Below are positions 16,963 to 29,415 of a stretch of 64,000 nucleotides of DNA, in pieces (positions within the stretch are counted from its first letter, which is position 1; each line of letters begins with the position of its first letter). This DNA is from Streptomyces gobiensis (GTDB lineage Bacteria > Actinomycetota > Actinomycetes > Streptomycetales > Streptomycetaceae). The notes below the pieces were generated by a model. That model was not told the DNA's origin and did not search any database. It saw only the letters and a list, made by a program, of their open reading frames with translations. The position numbers and the translations under genes are program-made. The DNA lies in NCBI RefSeq assembly GCF_021216675.1, contig NZ_CP086120.1, positions 1-64,000 of the forward strand, read 5' to 3'.

Positions 16963-17538
16963 GTGGTCCACAACCCCGCCCGCCGCACCGCGCTCACCGA
17001 CGCCGCCATCGATGTCCTGGCCCGCGAGGGCGCCCGAGGCCTCACCTTCCGCGCGGTCGACATCCAGGCCGGTGTCCCGGCCGGCACCGCGTCCAACTAC
17101 TTCACCAACCGGGACGATCTGCTTCACCAGACCGCCCGCCACATCCACCACCGCCTCACCCCGGATCCGGCCGTGCTCACCGACCTGCTGCGCGCTCCGC
17201 GCGACCGCGCCCTGGTCACCGCCTTGATGCACGACCTGATGCGCCGGATCGCCGACGACCGGGCCGGCTACCTGGCGATGCTGGAACTGCGCCTGGAGGC
17301 CACCCGCCGCCCCGAACTGCGCGCCGAACTCACCGGCACGATCCGCGACGACCTGGAAGCCAACATCACCTACCACCTCGACGAGGGCCTCCCCGGAGAC
17401 CGTGAGACGGTGGTGCTCCTCTACCTCACCATGACCGGCCTGATCCTCGAACACCTCACGCTCCCCCATGTGCTGGGATCCGAAGTGCCCGGCGCGCTGA
17501 TCAACACCATCGTCGAGCGAATCATCCCGTCCCCCTGA
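16963..17538 (+). CDS. TetR-family transcriptional regulator
   Basis: 191 aa from GTG 16963, ten bases after GGAGG. The N-terminal HTH is complete: TALTDAAIDVLAREGARGLT, FRAVDIQAGVPAGTASNYF, FTNRDDLLHQTARHI. The C-terminal ligand domain has long helices (YLAMLELRLEATRRPELRAE) and ends EHLTLPHVLGSEVPGAL. It is divergent from the DHFR-fold reductase gene and probably represses it and itself. The effector is unknown. Confidence 0.92.
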   Translation: MVHNPARRTALTDAAIDVLAREGARGLTFRAVDIQAGVPAGTASNYFTNRDDLLHQTARHIHHRLTPDPAVLTDLLRAPRDRALVTALMHDLMRRIADDRAGYLAMLELRLEATRRPELRAELTGTIRDDLEANITYHLDEGLPGDRETVVLLYLTMTGLILEHLTLPHVLGSEVPGALINTIVERIIPSP

Positions 17539-17561
17539 CGGTACCGACCGCACATGGCTGA

Positions 17562-18045
17562 TCAGGGCGTGGCCTTGTCGGCGGGGTTCTTGGGCCGCTT
17601 GTCGGGCCGGTAGCCGCCGGCCGTTCACGATGACCTGATGGCTGGTGTTCACCAGCCAGCCCAGGAGAGACTCAGCGACCACGGGGTTGGGGAAGAGCGG
17701 ATGCCAGTCGCTGGACGCCCGGTTGCTGGCGATGATCAGGGGGAGGGCCCTGCCGCTCGCTGACCAGCTCGTAGAGGTCGTCGGCCTGGGGTGCGGTCAT
17801 CTGGCGCATGGCAAAGCCACCGAGGACAAGCACGTCGGGGCGGACGAGTTCGCGCATCCGCTCGTCCCGGACGCGGTCCGCGTGGCCGCCGGCCAGCTGC
17901 CAGGACCCGGCTGGTCTTGGCGAAGCAGACGTGGGCGCCCTGGCAGACCGCCAGGCGTCCGAGGGCTTGAGCGATGTGGGCCTTGCCGTGGCCGACTCTG
18001 CCGTTCCGGCGGAAGCCAGAGAGGCGGCGTGCCTCGCTGATCAGC
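17562..18045 (-). pseudogene. Second IstB-like remnant
   Basis: Pieces in different frames read EARRLSGFRRNGRVGHGKAH, then VLVLGGFAMRQMTAPQADDL, YELVSERQG and VVAESLLGWLVNTSHQVIVN, and end after YRPDKRPKNPADKATP at TGA 17562. This is the ATPase domain of an IS21 helper of a subtype different from the one at 2.0-2.8 kb. Walker A reads GRVGHGKA: the Thr/Ser after Lys has become Ala. Walker B aspartates are replaced (LVLGGFAM for LVLDDFAM). At least two frameshifts are needed to join the parts. Inactive remnant. Confidence 0.7.
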
Positions 18046-18568
18046 GGCGAAGGGCTGCGTCGAGCTGGTAGTAGAGCGCATCCAGCCGACTACGGCCAGG
18101 GCCACGAGGCGGCATCCGCCGTACCAGCCCGCGAACTGCCGGCCAGGCGTGCTCGACCGCCCACCGGATCTCCTCATCACCGGCCCTGGCGTCATCGCCC
18201 GCCGCGAGCTCACGAGCGCGCGCCTGGTAAACCGCAGGTCCAAGGGCGTGCTTCGACTGGTGAGGGGTGGCCAATGGGTGGATGTAAGGGGTCGCCGCCG
18301 CGTAGCACGCGGCACGGGCAGCAGCTGCGGCAGCCCGGTCGCCGACTTCGCCTGCGGCTGCGTGAGCCGCCCAGGCAACAGAGCGCAGCCGCCCCGTCCG
18401 CTTCCCCTCACGCACGAAGCCCCGGATACCCTCGACCGCCTCGCGAGGACGGGTGTCCCAGGGAGCCTTCGCCTCAAACAGCGGAAGCACCCGCTCAACG
18501 CAATCAGCAGCCCACAGTCCGAGAAACCGGCGGTCTTCTTCGCTTATGGTCACCGTGTCCACCCGCAC
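18041..18568 (-). CDS. Putative immunity protein, Imm-5-like
   Basis: About 175 aa if started at GTG 18568; GTG 18562 is an alternative and the frame stays open far upstream, so the start is uncertain. The helical repeat-like core LWAADCVERVLPLFEAKAPW, RPREAVEGIRGFVREGKRTG, LRSVAWAAHAAAGEVGDRAA, YIHPLATPHQSKHALGPAVY and the end RMPPRGPGRSRLDALYY match the Imm-5-like putative immunity family as I recall it. It is soluble. No toxin gene lies next to it; downstream is an IstB remnant. It is the second orphan immunity-type gene in the window. Confidence 0.65.
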   Translation of the reverse strand: MRVDTVTISEEDRRFLGLWAADCVERVLPLFEAKAPWDTRPREAVEGIRGFVREGKRTGRLRSVAWAAHAAAGEVGDRAAAAAARAACYAAATPYIHPLATPHQSKHALGPAVYQARARELAAGDDARAGDEEIRWAVEHAWPAVRGLVRRMPPRGPGRSRLDALYYQLDAALRR

Positions 18569-19262
18569 ATCATGCCGGGTCCGGGAGCTCCCTGACCCGA
18601 ACACGATGGCTGTCACAAAGGCACGGTTGGTGTCACCAAGACCGACGAGTGGCTTCTCACAGGGGTGGTCCGGGTCGTGCCGGTCCCGCCCGGTGCGGAC
18701 GTGACGTGTGGCGGTGACAACCACCCTGCCGATCTCATCGCCGGTCACAAGCAGCGTGCCCATCCGGTACAACCACCGTGCCTCGCCAGCGCGGAACCGC
18801 AGGCCGGCCACCCTCACCAGTGACACCTGCCGTGCGTCGCACACGCGCGAAACACCCCCCAAAACGCCCTGAAGCGGGCCCGTTCCCCCTTTCCGGCGGA
18901 CGAATACCAGGCACTGATGAACACTCCCACGCCCCGGAAGCGCTCCCGCCGCCCCCTTCGCCGCCGGCGAGCCGGCCCGGCTTCGCGGTGCTGTGGCTCG
19001 GTGCGGATGGCCCACTGCACGCCGAGCCAAGGCGACAGGACCGAGTGTGAGGAGCGGGGGCGAAGATCGCACCGAGGTTGTCCATCATCGGCTCGAACCC
19101 GTACGCCCGCCTGTACATGAGGCCCAGACGATGTGCGCGTCTTTGTGGCTTCTGCCAGTACGACGGTCTGCCGGGGTCCGTAGAGACTGCTAGTCACAGG
19201 CCGCGGCGTGCCCCGGGGGGCCGGGGCCAAGGACATGTCGAAACGCAGGGGAGGGCAGCACG
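18569..19262. other. Stretch without a recognisable gene
   Basis: A long minus-strand frame continues through here into the immunity gene, and other short frames exist, but none shows known motifs or consistent coding bias. It must contain the promoters for the immunity gene (minus) and the methyltransferase (plus; GGAGGGCAGC before GTG 19263). Confidence 0.35.
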
Positions 19263-20001
19263 GTGAGCGTGCAGCAGTACGACGAGATCGGTGAAGCGTT
19301 CGAGGGCTTCAAGGCCCTGCCGCTGGCGCAGTACGGGGAGGTGCCCAGTTTCCTGGCCATGGTCGGGGACGTGCGCGGCAAGTCGGTCCTCGACCTGGCC
19401 TGCGGCACCGGCTTCTACAGCAGGGAGTTCACGCGGCGCGGCGCCGCGGAGGGGTTCGGAGTCGACATCTCCGGTGAAATGGTCGCCGCAGCACGGGCGT
19501 TTGAGGAGCGCGATCCGCTGGGTGTGCGCTACGAGGTAGGCGATGTGTCCGAACTACGGCCCCGAGCCGCGCTTCGACGTCGCCACGGGGGTTCAGCTGC
19601 TCAACTACGCGCAGGACGTCGCCGCCATGGAACGGATGTGCCGCAACGTGCACCAGAGCCTGAAGCCCGGCGCCGAGTTCTTCATTCTCAACCAGTCACC
19701 CGACTACCGCTTCGACGAGCCATCCCTGGCCAAATACGGCTTTCCCTGCGAGCCGACCGGCCAGGAGGCCCAGACCGGACCGCGCGTGCACATCACGGCA
19801 CTGCTCGACCCGCCGATCTCGTTCATCAGCGCCTGCCCGCGCCGCGAGGTCTACGAACAGTGTCTGCGGGCGGCCGGATTCGGCGAGCTGACCTGGGTCC
19901 CACTGGAGGTATCCGACGCCGGCATGCGCACCTTCGGCGCGGACTTCTGGGCGGACTGCCTCGCCAACCCCCCACTGGAAATGCTGCGCTGCCGCACCTG
20001 A
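19263..20001 (+). pseudogene. Class I SAM-dependent methyltransferase, one frameshift
   Basis: Starts at GTG 19263. The first frame carries YDEIGEAFEGFKALPLAQYG and the SAM-binding motif SVLDLACGTGFYSREF, then VDISGEMVAAAR. Near 19555 the frame shifts and the protein continues as EPRFDVATGVQLLNYAQDV (motif IV region), LKPGAEFFILNQSPDYRFDE and VYEQCLRAAGFGELTWVPLE, ending at TGA 20001. About 245 aa if repaired. Every part of the fold is there, so a sequencing indel is possible; otherwise it was inactivated recently. The substrate cannot be inferred. Confidence 0.75.
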
Positions 20002-21120
20002 GCACCGACCGGACCTCCCGGCGGCCCGGCCTGTGGAACTCGCCGAACGGGAGCCAGGCCGCCGGCCGCAACCACACCCCCGACCTGCGGCAGCTCAGGG
20101 CCTGCGGGCGCGTTCCGAAGCACCTCACCGCCCATTGACCGCTCCCGCTACCGGACGTTGCGATCCTCCCCAAAGGGGCCGTGCGGCGCTCGTAGCCCTC
20201 GCTCGATAACTGCGGCCCCTGCCGCCGGCGAGCAACGGCCACACCCGGCCCGCGACGAAGAGGCGAAGTGCCTTTCAAACTCATCGACATGGACCATGCG
20301 ACAGAGCCTCGAAGTGGCTCCCGAAGCCGCACCGAAACAACCAGGGCTTGTACTGCGCGCGCATGGCCACGCTGGGGCGGTCGACCCACCGGAGCGGCCG
20401 AGAGTGGTGAGGACACCGCCGAATCCGGCGCGGGCTTGGGCAGCGGCGACACGCCGCCCGGGACCGGACATGCCCGGACCGAAGCGGAAAGGACTGGGAC
20501 TGCGGAAGCAGACAGCCGTGATCTGGGTGAAGCCGACGCTGCAATCTGCGTTGAACAGCCCCCCGGCCCACCCTCGCTAGGCGTCGACGCACCCGACGAG
20601 AGTGACCTGCTGCGGAAAGTCCGCAACGTCCACGCCGAACACGGTCGCCTTACGGTCGGTGAGACTCTTCACCACGCGGCCGGTCAGCCAGCCCCGTGCG
20701 AGCCGGCACCCGGCGGCATCTCACCTCCCGGTACCGACCGTCCGGCTCCCACCGCTGGCCAGGAACATCACCTTCTCCTCGCCTTAGCTACCGCCACGGA
20801 TATGTGCGGCGCGCATGGCCTCTCCCCGGCCCAGCTGAGAACGGCACGCCCAGGGCTGTCCCTTCCCTCCAGGCACCCGGCCGCCAGCCCGGTGCAGGTG
20901 CCGGTGCTGGCGCAAAACCCCAAGGACACCACAGCAGCCGCCGCCGTACGCTCCTGCCCCAGCTACGAGCCGGGCACAGCAGCCCCCCGGACGAAACAGC
21001 CGCCCGCCAGACCACCACCGGCCCACGCCGTTCGCAAGGCACCCAGAACCCATTTCCCGGCCCCCTCTTAACCCCCGGGCGGGGCGGGGCGGGGCACAGA
21101 CAGCGCCGCCGCCCCGCGGC
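20002..21120. other. 1.1-kb stretch without a convincing gene
   Basis: Open frames of up to 267 codons occur, but their products are Pro/Ala/Thr-rich without domain-like segments, and frames on both strands look equally open, as expected by chance at this GC content. A run rich in GGGGC lies at 21075-21095. No RNA gene was recognised. Confidence 0.4.
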
Positions 21121-21717
21121 CTACCCCTTAGCGGCCAGCCGGTAGGTGCACACATGCACGCCCGTGCCACTGGTAACCGTGGAAACCAGCTCCAGCGCAC
21201 GCAGCGCACCGTCCTCGGGAAAGATCGTTTTCCCGCCGCCGAGGATCACCGGTTCGATCATGAGCCGGAGCTCGTCCACCAGGCCCTCGCGCAGGAGGGT
21301 GCGCACGAGCGTGGGGCTGCCCATGACCAGCAGGTCACCGCCGTCCATCTCGTGCAGCTGCCGGATGCGGGCGACGGCCTTATCGCCGGGGATGCGCGTG
21401 GTGTTCTCCCACGTCAGCTCATCATCACCCAGCGTCTGGGAGACGACGTACTTGGGGATGGCGTTCATCTGGTCGGCGAACGGGTCACCAGCCCGCTCGG
21501 GCCACGCCGCGGCCATCGTCTGCCACGTACGGCGCCCGAACAACAGCGCCTGGGCCTTGGCCATCGCCTCGGCGAAGGCACCACCCACCACCTGAGGGTC
21601 GAAGAACGGAAGCGACCAGCCACCGTGGGCAAAACCCCCGTCGGTGTCCTCCTCGGGTCCGCCCGGCGCCTGCACAACACCATCCAAACTCATGAACACA
21701 CTCACCACAACACGCAC
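21121..21717 (-). CDS. Dihydrofolate reductase-fold reductase (second copy)
   Basis: 198 aa from ATG 21717. The N-terminus VVVSVFMSLDGVVQAPGGPE is the usual start of RibD_C/DHFR-like proteins. The NADPH site includes LLFGRRTWQTMAAAWPE and DLLVMGSPTLVRTLLREGLV, and the acidic ELRLMIEPVILGGGKTIFPE follows. It ends GTGVHVCTYRLAAKG. Soluble. It is divergent from a third family member at 22020, 302 bp apart. Members of this family are often general stress or redox genes with unknown substrates. Confidence 0.9.
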   Translation of the reverse strand: MRVVVSVFMSLDGVVQAPGGPEEDTDGGFAHGGWSLPFFDPQVVGGAFAEAMAKAQALLFGRRTWQTMAAAWPERAGDPFADQMNAIPKYVVSQTLGDDELTWENTTRIPGDKAVARIRQLHEMDGGDLLVMGSPTLVRTLLREGLVDELRLMIEPVILGGGKTIFPEDGALRALELVSTVTSGTGVHVCTYRLAAKG

Positions 21718-22019
21718 GCCGGCTAGCTCCTCTTCGCTCGCTTTCGGGGGGTGTACGACGATAGAGACTCCCCCACCCCACCAAAATCACCGCACCCACA
21801 CACGCCCACGGTAGTGATACACAACACACCGCCTGGCCCCTACGCCAACCACCAACCACAAACAGCGCCTGGTCGGCACGGTGCACGTCAGGGCCGAGCC
21901 CGCTGTGACCGTCACCACCTCGTGCCGCTGACCGATGAGAAGCGGCCGTCCTGGCGGTCAGTCGTTCATGAAGAGGGCCGGGACACGTCCGAGCCCACGA
22001 CCACGAAGGAGGACACGGC

Positions 22020-22610
22020 ATGGGCAAGGTTGTCGTGATCGAGCACCTGACGCTCGACGGCGTGATGCAGGCCCCGGGACATCCCGACGAAGACCGCCGG
22101 GACGGCTTCCAGCACGGCGGTTGGGCGACGCAGCGCCAGGACCCTGTCATGCAGGAGGTGATGGGCGCGCACATGTCGAGCACCTGGTCCCTGCTGGCAG
22201 GCCGAACGACGTATGAGCGCTTCGCGGACTACTGGCCCCGGCAGGAGCCGAACCCGTTCACCGAAGCGCTCAACCGGGTCCGCAAGTATGTGGCATCGAC
22301 CACGCTGACCGAGCCGCTGGCCTGGCAGAACTCCACCCTCCTCAAAGGCGATGCCGCCGCTGCCGTGGCGAAGCTGAAGGACGAGGTGGCAGAGAACCTG
22401 GTGGTGTTCGGCAGCGGGGTGCTGGTCCGGTCACTGCTGACGCACCACCTCGTCGACAAGATGGTCCTGCTGATCCACCCGCTGACGCTGGGCTCGGGCC
22501 GTCGGCTGTTTGCAGACTCCGGCCCGGACCTGGCCGCCCACCAGCTGACTGACTGCACGACGACCCGCACCGGGGTGATCATCGCCGCCTACCACCCTGC
22601 CGGAGAGTGA
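22020..22610 (+). CDS. Dihydrofolate reductase-fold reductase (third copy)
   Basis: 196 aa from ATG 22020, after GAAGGAGGACACGGC. Family features are VVVIEHLTLDGVMQAPGHPD, LLAGRTTYERFADYWP, NLVVFGSGVLVRSLLTHHLV, MVLLIHPLTLGSGRRLFADS and the terminal TRTGVIIAAYHPAGE. It is soluble. The truncated ArsR-like reading frame just downstream could be what remains of its regulator, since ArsR-reductase pairs are common, but this is inference. Confidence 0.9.
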   Translation: MGKVVVIEHLTLDGVMQAPGHPDEDRRDGFQHGGWATQRQDPVMQEVMGAHMSSTWSLLAGRTTYERFADYWPRQEPNPFTEALNRVRKYVASTTLTEPLAWQNSTLLKGDAAAAVAKLKDEVAENLVVFGSGVLVRSLLTHHLVDKMVLLIHPLTLGSGRRLFADSGPDLAAHQLTDCTTTRTGVIIAAYHPAGE

Positions 22611-22656
22611 TCAGCGGCCCCTTCCACCGACAACAGCGCCTGGGAGAATGGCCGCC

Positions 22657-22761
22657 GTGGCCAGCCTGCTGACATCCCAGCGACGCGGCACCTGGGTCTT
22701 CTACAAGGCCGCGCCGTCGGTCATGGCCGCACTGTCCGGGCTGCTGACCCCAGCGAAGTAG
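22657..22761 (+). pseudogene. ArsR-family regulator, C-terminal remnant
   Basis: The frame from about 22657 to TAG 22761 reads VASLLTSQRRGTWVFYKAAP, then SVMAALSGLLTPAK. This is the wing and last helix of an ArsR regulator (the wing is typically RRGTWVYYR). No HTH or dimerisation helix precedes it. 34 codons remain. Confidence 0.5.
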
Positions 22762-23091
22762 CCGGCACGGGACCGCCGCCCGGCCTGAGCCCTGCAGGCG
22801 CCCGGCCGCCGCGGCGCGGCCCGCCGCCCGAGAGGCACCACACCCACACACCGAACCGGCATCATCGCCTGCCAGCCGGGGTCGGCCCAAGAAAGCTCCG
22901 GCTCTTGGTCCCAACACACCCACCAGACACAGGGCATGTGCCCCCGGGCAGCTGGTCCGCCCGGTCCAGGGTGCCCGTGGCGCAGTACGCCGGTCATGCC
23001 CGGCATACCTGGCCGCGCGCACCACACGTCCCAGGTCCCGGCGTCAGCCGGAGCCCAGCCGGACGCCGGCAGTGGTGCGGTTGCGGGACGA

Positions 23092-23130
23092 GGCCAGGCC
23101 GCCGGGCGCAGTGCGCCCGGCGGCCTGGCC
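23092..23130 (-). terminator. Perfect 19-bp stem hairpin downstream of the Rpf-like gene
   Basis: Arms 23092-23110 and 23112-23130 are exact reverse complements around a single G. It lies 27 bases after the stop (23157) of the minus-strand cell-wall hydrolase and is its likely terminator. No U-tract. The 330 bp before it (22762-23091) hold no recognisable gene. Confidence 0.65.
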
Positions 23131-23156
23131 CGATCATGCGGACTCCGCAGGCGGTG

Positions 23157-26305
<3,149 letters not shown>

Positions 26306-27035
26306 TCAGTAGTGACCGCGCAATACGGCGACGGCCCGGTCAAAGGCTGAGTCGTGATGACCGGCGAACTGCTCGTCTGTGAAGACCGGTTCCTTGAGAC
26401 GAGGCGGGATACTCGGGCCGTCGAAGGTGCCCTCCGGCCGGGTGCGGAACTCCTCATTGGGCAGCCAGGTCTCCCAGCCGCCCGGGAGTCGGCGCGTGGC
26501 GTGTCCGAGAAGACGCTTGTGTGGGCTCCCCGATCCGCACGGTCCGACCTGGGTGGTCGAGGAGGGCTGAGTGAAGGTCTCCGCGGCGCTGAACGTCGAG
26601 CCACCGGTCAGCACTGCGAGAGGGCCGGTGTACCGGGGCCGACCGCGGGGCCCCAGGGCATCCGCCCCTCCCCCATTGATCCGCAGACCGGTGATCAAAC
26701 CCTTCAGCCCGGCGGTGCGTTCGGAGGTGAGGACCGCGTCCAGAGCCCGGTTCAGTTCCGCGCTGTTGGCGGGCGAAGGTGTTGGCCTTCGTGTAGCCGC
26801 TGAATGCCGAGATACGCAGGTAACCCTGCCCCCCGGGCAGGTCGGCGTAGCCAATCCGGCCGCGTGCGAACTCCTGAAGCGGCCGCTTGCCCAGGTCACG
26901 CTCCTGGACGTAGGTCTTGACCCGGTTGTCCAGGTCCGCATCAGGTATGACGGTACCCGGGCGGCTCTGACCGAAGATTCGGGAAGGGCCGGCCATCACG
27001 GCCACGTGCGCGTCGTTCAGCGGCATAACCATCTC
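26306..27035 (-). pseudogene. S41-family (C-terminal processing) peptidase, multiply frameshifted
   Basis: The segments PLNDAHVAVMAGPSRIFGQS, LDNRVKTYVQERDLG, IGYADLPGGQGYLRISAFSG, LNRALDAVLTSERTAGLKGL, INGGGADALG, YTGPLAVLTGGSTFSAAETF (the region with the catalytic Ser of S41 enzymes), LPGGWETWLPNEEF and KEPVFTDEQFAGHHDSAFDR lie in order but in two frames. There are shifts near 26775 and between 26490 and 26540, and a deletion of roughly 35 residues after GGGADALG. The N-terminal third of the family is absent. Inactive. Confidence 0.75.
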
Positions 27036-27101
27036 TTCGCGGAGTCGGTGCCGTGGTGGCGGGTCCGGTCGGTAACCAGCTGATGTAGATCCAGTGGCAG
27101 C

Positions 27102-27128
27102 GCCCCGCTCTCCTCCAGGGAGCGGGGC
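27102..27128. terminator. GC hairpin (9-bp stem)
   Basis: GCCCCGCTC at 27102-27110 pairs with GAGCGGGGC at 27120-27128, followed on the plus strand by CTCTTTGCG. It could be a weak plus-strand terminator or part of a structured RNA; no plus-strand gene precedes it. Confidence 0.45.
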
Positions 27129-27338
27129 CTCTTTGCGTGTAAGACGTAAGGGGTTATTGACGCAGAAGGAGTGCCGACTGGTCCATCGGCAGCCGTGGGT
27201 CCGGAGGTTCCCCCGTGCCTGCGGGTCCTCGCCCGGCGCGGGCGGCAGAGCCGTCCACGGCTCACCGCCTGCGCTCCTGACCCCGTGTCCCTGATGAAGC
27301 CTCCTTCCCAGCTCCTCGTCCACTGCTTGGGCTTGTGG

Positions 27339-27370
27339 GAAGGCGCGGGGCACGGCGCCTTCTATTTTTC
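27339..27370 (+). terminator. Rho-independent-type terminator with U-tract
   Basis: GAAGGCGC (27339-27346), loop GGGGCACG, GCGCCTTC (27355-27362), then TATTTTTC. This is a classical intrinsic terminator on the plus strand, rare in Streptomyces. There is no plus-strand coding sequence upstream of it, which points to a non-coding transcript between about 27130 and 27370. Confidence 0.65.
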
Positions 27371-28116
27371 ACCAGGTTTTGTAGAGGTGTGTGAGTAATC
27401 CGTTTCAGGGCCCATGTGGCATGGTCGCTGTTCCTTCACATGCCTGGGTTGGCGGTGAATGCGGTTAGAGGCGGCGCAGTCGTGCGGCTATGCCGTGTCC
27501 GACCAGGAGGTAGATCACTGCGGGTTGGCGTGAGTGGCACGGCCGCAGAGGGCCTACGGGCAGGGGAAGCAGGCGAGGGGGCCTGCGGCGTTGCGGCGTG
27601 CTGACCTGAGGCCGCTGACGCATGAGCTTATCGCCATTCTGGACTCTGCGATCACCTTGGATGGCTTGCTGAGGAGCAGCACAGTGATCGGCGTGTCGGC
27701 GGGGCCTTCGTCGAGACAGCGAGGCTCGCTGGTGCGTGGTACGGGGTCCGAGCTGGTTTCGGCCTGCGTCGGGTCCGGCCCGGCCGAAGCGGGATCAATT
27801 CCCGGTGCATACCGCAGCCGCTGCGCGTGGACCGCTGACAGATGGCCTCCTGACTCACCCGCCCAGCGCACTCGTCGGCATGAGCACGCGCCGACCCGCT
27901 CTCCATGACATCTACCTCGCACGACACGAACGACGCATCACGACTGATCCCGGATGATCTCCTTATACTCCAATAACTCGGCCGAACCGGGAGAAATCTT
28001 CTTCCGATGAGCCGAGCTCACCATCTGAGCACGGCAGAGAATTCTTCCCACCGAACACCGAGATCACAGGCTACGGCCGTCTGAACTCTGCGCTCACAGG
28101 ACCGGAGAAGCGGCTA
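27371..28116. other. 746-bp stretch before the ATP-grasp gene without a clear gene
   Basis: No frame is convincing. The last 200 bases are comparatively AT-rich (for example CCTTATACTCCAATAACTCG near 27962) and likely contain the promoter of the ATP-grasp gene. Its ribosome site GGAGAAG is at 28103. Confidence 0.4.
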
Positions 28117-29415
28117 GTGGAAATCCGCAGAAACGTCTTTGTACTGGGGCTCGACCATCACAATCACCAACTCCTCGAACAACTGCCCGATGCCCATCGG
28201 TACCGGTTCCATCAGTTGCTGACGATCGAGGAACTCCAGTTGGGTGAGCGCATCCCACTGGCCGAGCTGCTCGACAAGGCCCAAGACCAGCTGAACGTAT
28301 TCGACGGCAGTATCGACGCGATCGTCGGGTACTGGGACTTCCCGGTCAGCTCGATGGTGCCAATGCTGTGCGAGCGGAACGGGCTGAAGTGGCATCCGTC
28401 GCTGCGAGCCATTGTGAAGTGCGAGCACAAGTACTGGAGCAGGACCGAGCAACGCAAGGTCCTCGATGAGGAGTGCCCGCCGTTCGGTCTGGTCGACCCC
28501 GATCGTGATGAGAGTCCGCCGACTGGTGTGCGGTATCCGATGTGGATCAAGCCGGTGAAATCGTTTGACGGAATGCTGGCCTACCGCGCGTCGAACCTGG
28601 ACGAGTTCCAGGAGGCACTGCGGCGCATCCGTGGCGGCATCGGCCGGATCAGCGCTGCTTTCGACGTCGTACTCGACCACGTGGAGTTGCCGCCGGAGAT
28701 GGCCAGGATCGGCGGCAACGCCTGCATCGCCGAGGAGGCGCTGCACGGCAAGCAGGTCACATTGGAAGGCTACTGTTACCGCGGGCAACCGCACGTCTAC
28801 GGCGCGGTGGATTCGGTGACCTACAAGGACATTCCCAGCTTCGTCCGGTTCCAGTACCCGTCGAGCCTCCCGCGGAGTGTCGTTGGCAGGATGGCTTCCG
28901 TCTCGAAACGGGTGATCCGCCAGTTGGGCCTGGACGACTCGACGTTCAACATCGAGTTCTTCTGGGATCCTGACGCGGATTCCATCGGCCTGCTCGAGGT
29001 GAACCCCCGGCACTCCCAGTCGCACGCCGCACTGTTCCGCCATGTGGATGGGCTGCCCAACCACCACTGCATGCTCCGGCTCGCGTTCGGCCGTGATCCG
29101 CGGTTGCCGCACCGGCAAGGCCGCTATTCAGTGGCGGCCAAGTCTTTCCTGCGCTGCTTTCGCGACGGCGTGGTGTTGCGCGAGCCCACTGAGAGCGAGA
29201 TCGCAGCGATCGAGCAGGAGATCCCCGGCACGACCATCGATCTCGTCGCCCACCGGGGGGATCGGCTGTCGGCGCTCTTCGACCAGGACAGTTACAGTTA
29301 CAAGCTGGCCAATATCCACATCGGCGCGGTCGACGAAGCGGAGCTGATCGCCAAGTACCACCGTTGCGAGCAGCTACTGCGTTACCAGATTGGCGATGTG
29401 CCCACCCCGGCATGA
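28117..29415 (+). CDS. ATP-grasp domain enzyme
   Basis: 432 aa from GTG 28117, seven bases after GGAGAAG. The N-terminal pre-ATP-grasp region spans residues 1-120. ATP-grasp signatures: YPMWIKPVKSFDGMLAYRAS (first nucleotide-binding Lys), ARIGGNACIAEEALHGKQVT (acidic strand), and the metal-binding segment FNIEFFWDPDADSIGLLEVN followed by PRHSQSHAAL with the Glu and Asn that bind Mg. Such stand-alone enzymes ligate a carboxylate to an amine or thiol via an acyl-phosphate. There is no signal peptide. No biosynthetic partner lies next to it: both flanks lack genes for 600 bp or more. The substrate is unknown. Codon use is slightly less GC-biased than its neighbours, consistent with transfer. Confidence 0.85.
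   Translation: MEIRRNVFVLGLDHHNHQLLEQLPDAHRYRFHQLLTIEELQLGERIPLAELLDKAQDQLNVFDGSIDAIVGYWDFPVSSMVPMLCERNGLKWHPSLRAIVKCEHKYWSRTEQRKVLDEECPPFGLVDPDRDESPPTGVRYPMWIKPVKSFDGMLAYRASNLDEFQEALRRIRGGIGRISAAFDVVLDHVELPPEMARIGGNACIAEEALHGKQVTLEGYCYRGQPHVYGAVDSVTYKDIPSFVRFQYPSSLPRSVVGRMASVSKRVIRQLGLDDSTFNIEFFWDPDADSIGLLEVNPRHSQSHAALFRHVDGLPNHHCMLRLAFGRDPRLPHRQGRYSVAAKSFLRCFRDGVVLREPTESEIAAIEQEIPGTTIDLVAHRGDRLSALFDQDSYSYKLANIHIGAVDEAELIAKYHRCEQLLRYQIGDVPTPA

Noticed and set aside
20268..21071. 267-codon frame in a gene-free stretch
   Set aside because: Pro/Ala/Thr-rich product without domain-like segments or ribosome site; other frames are equally open.
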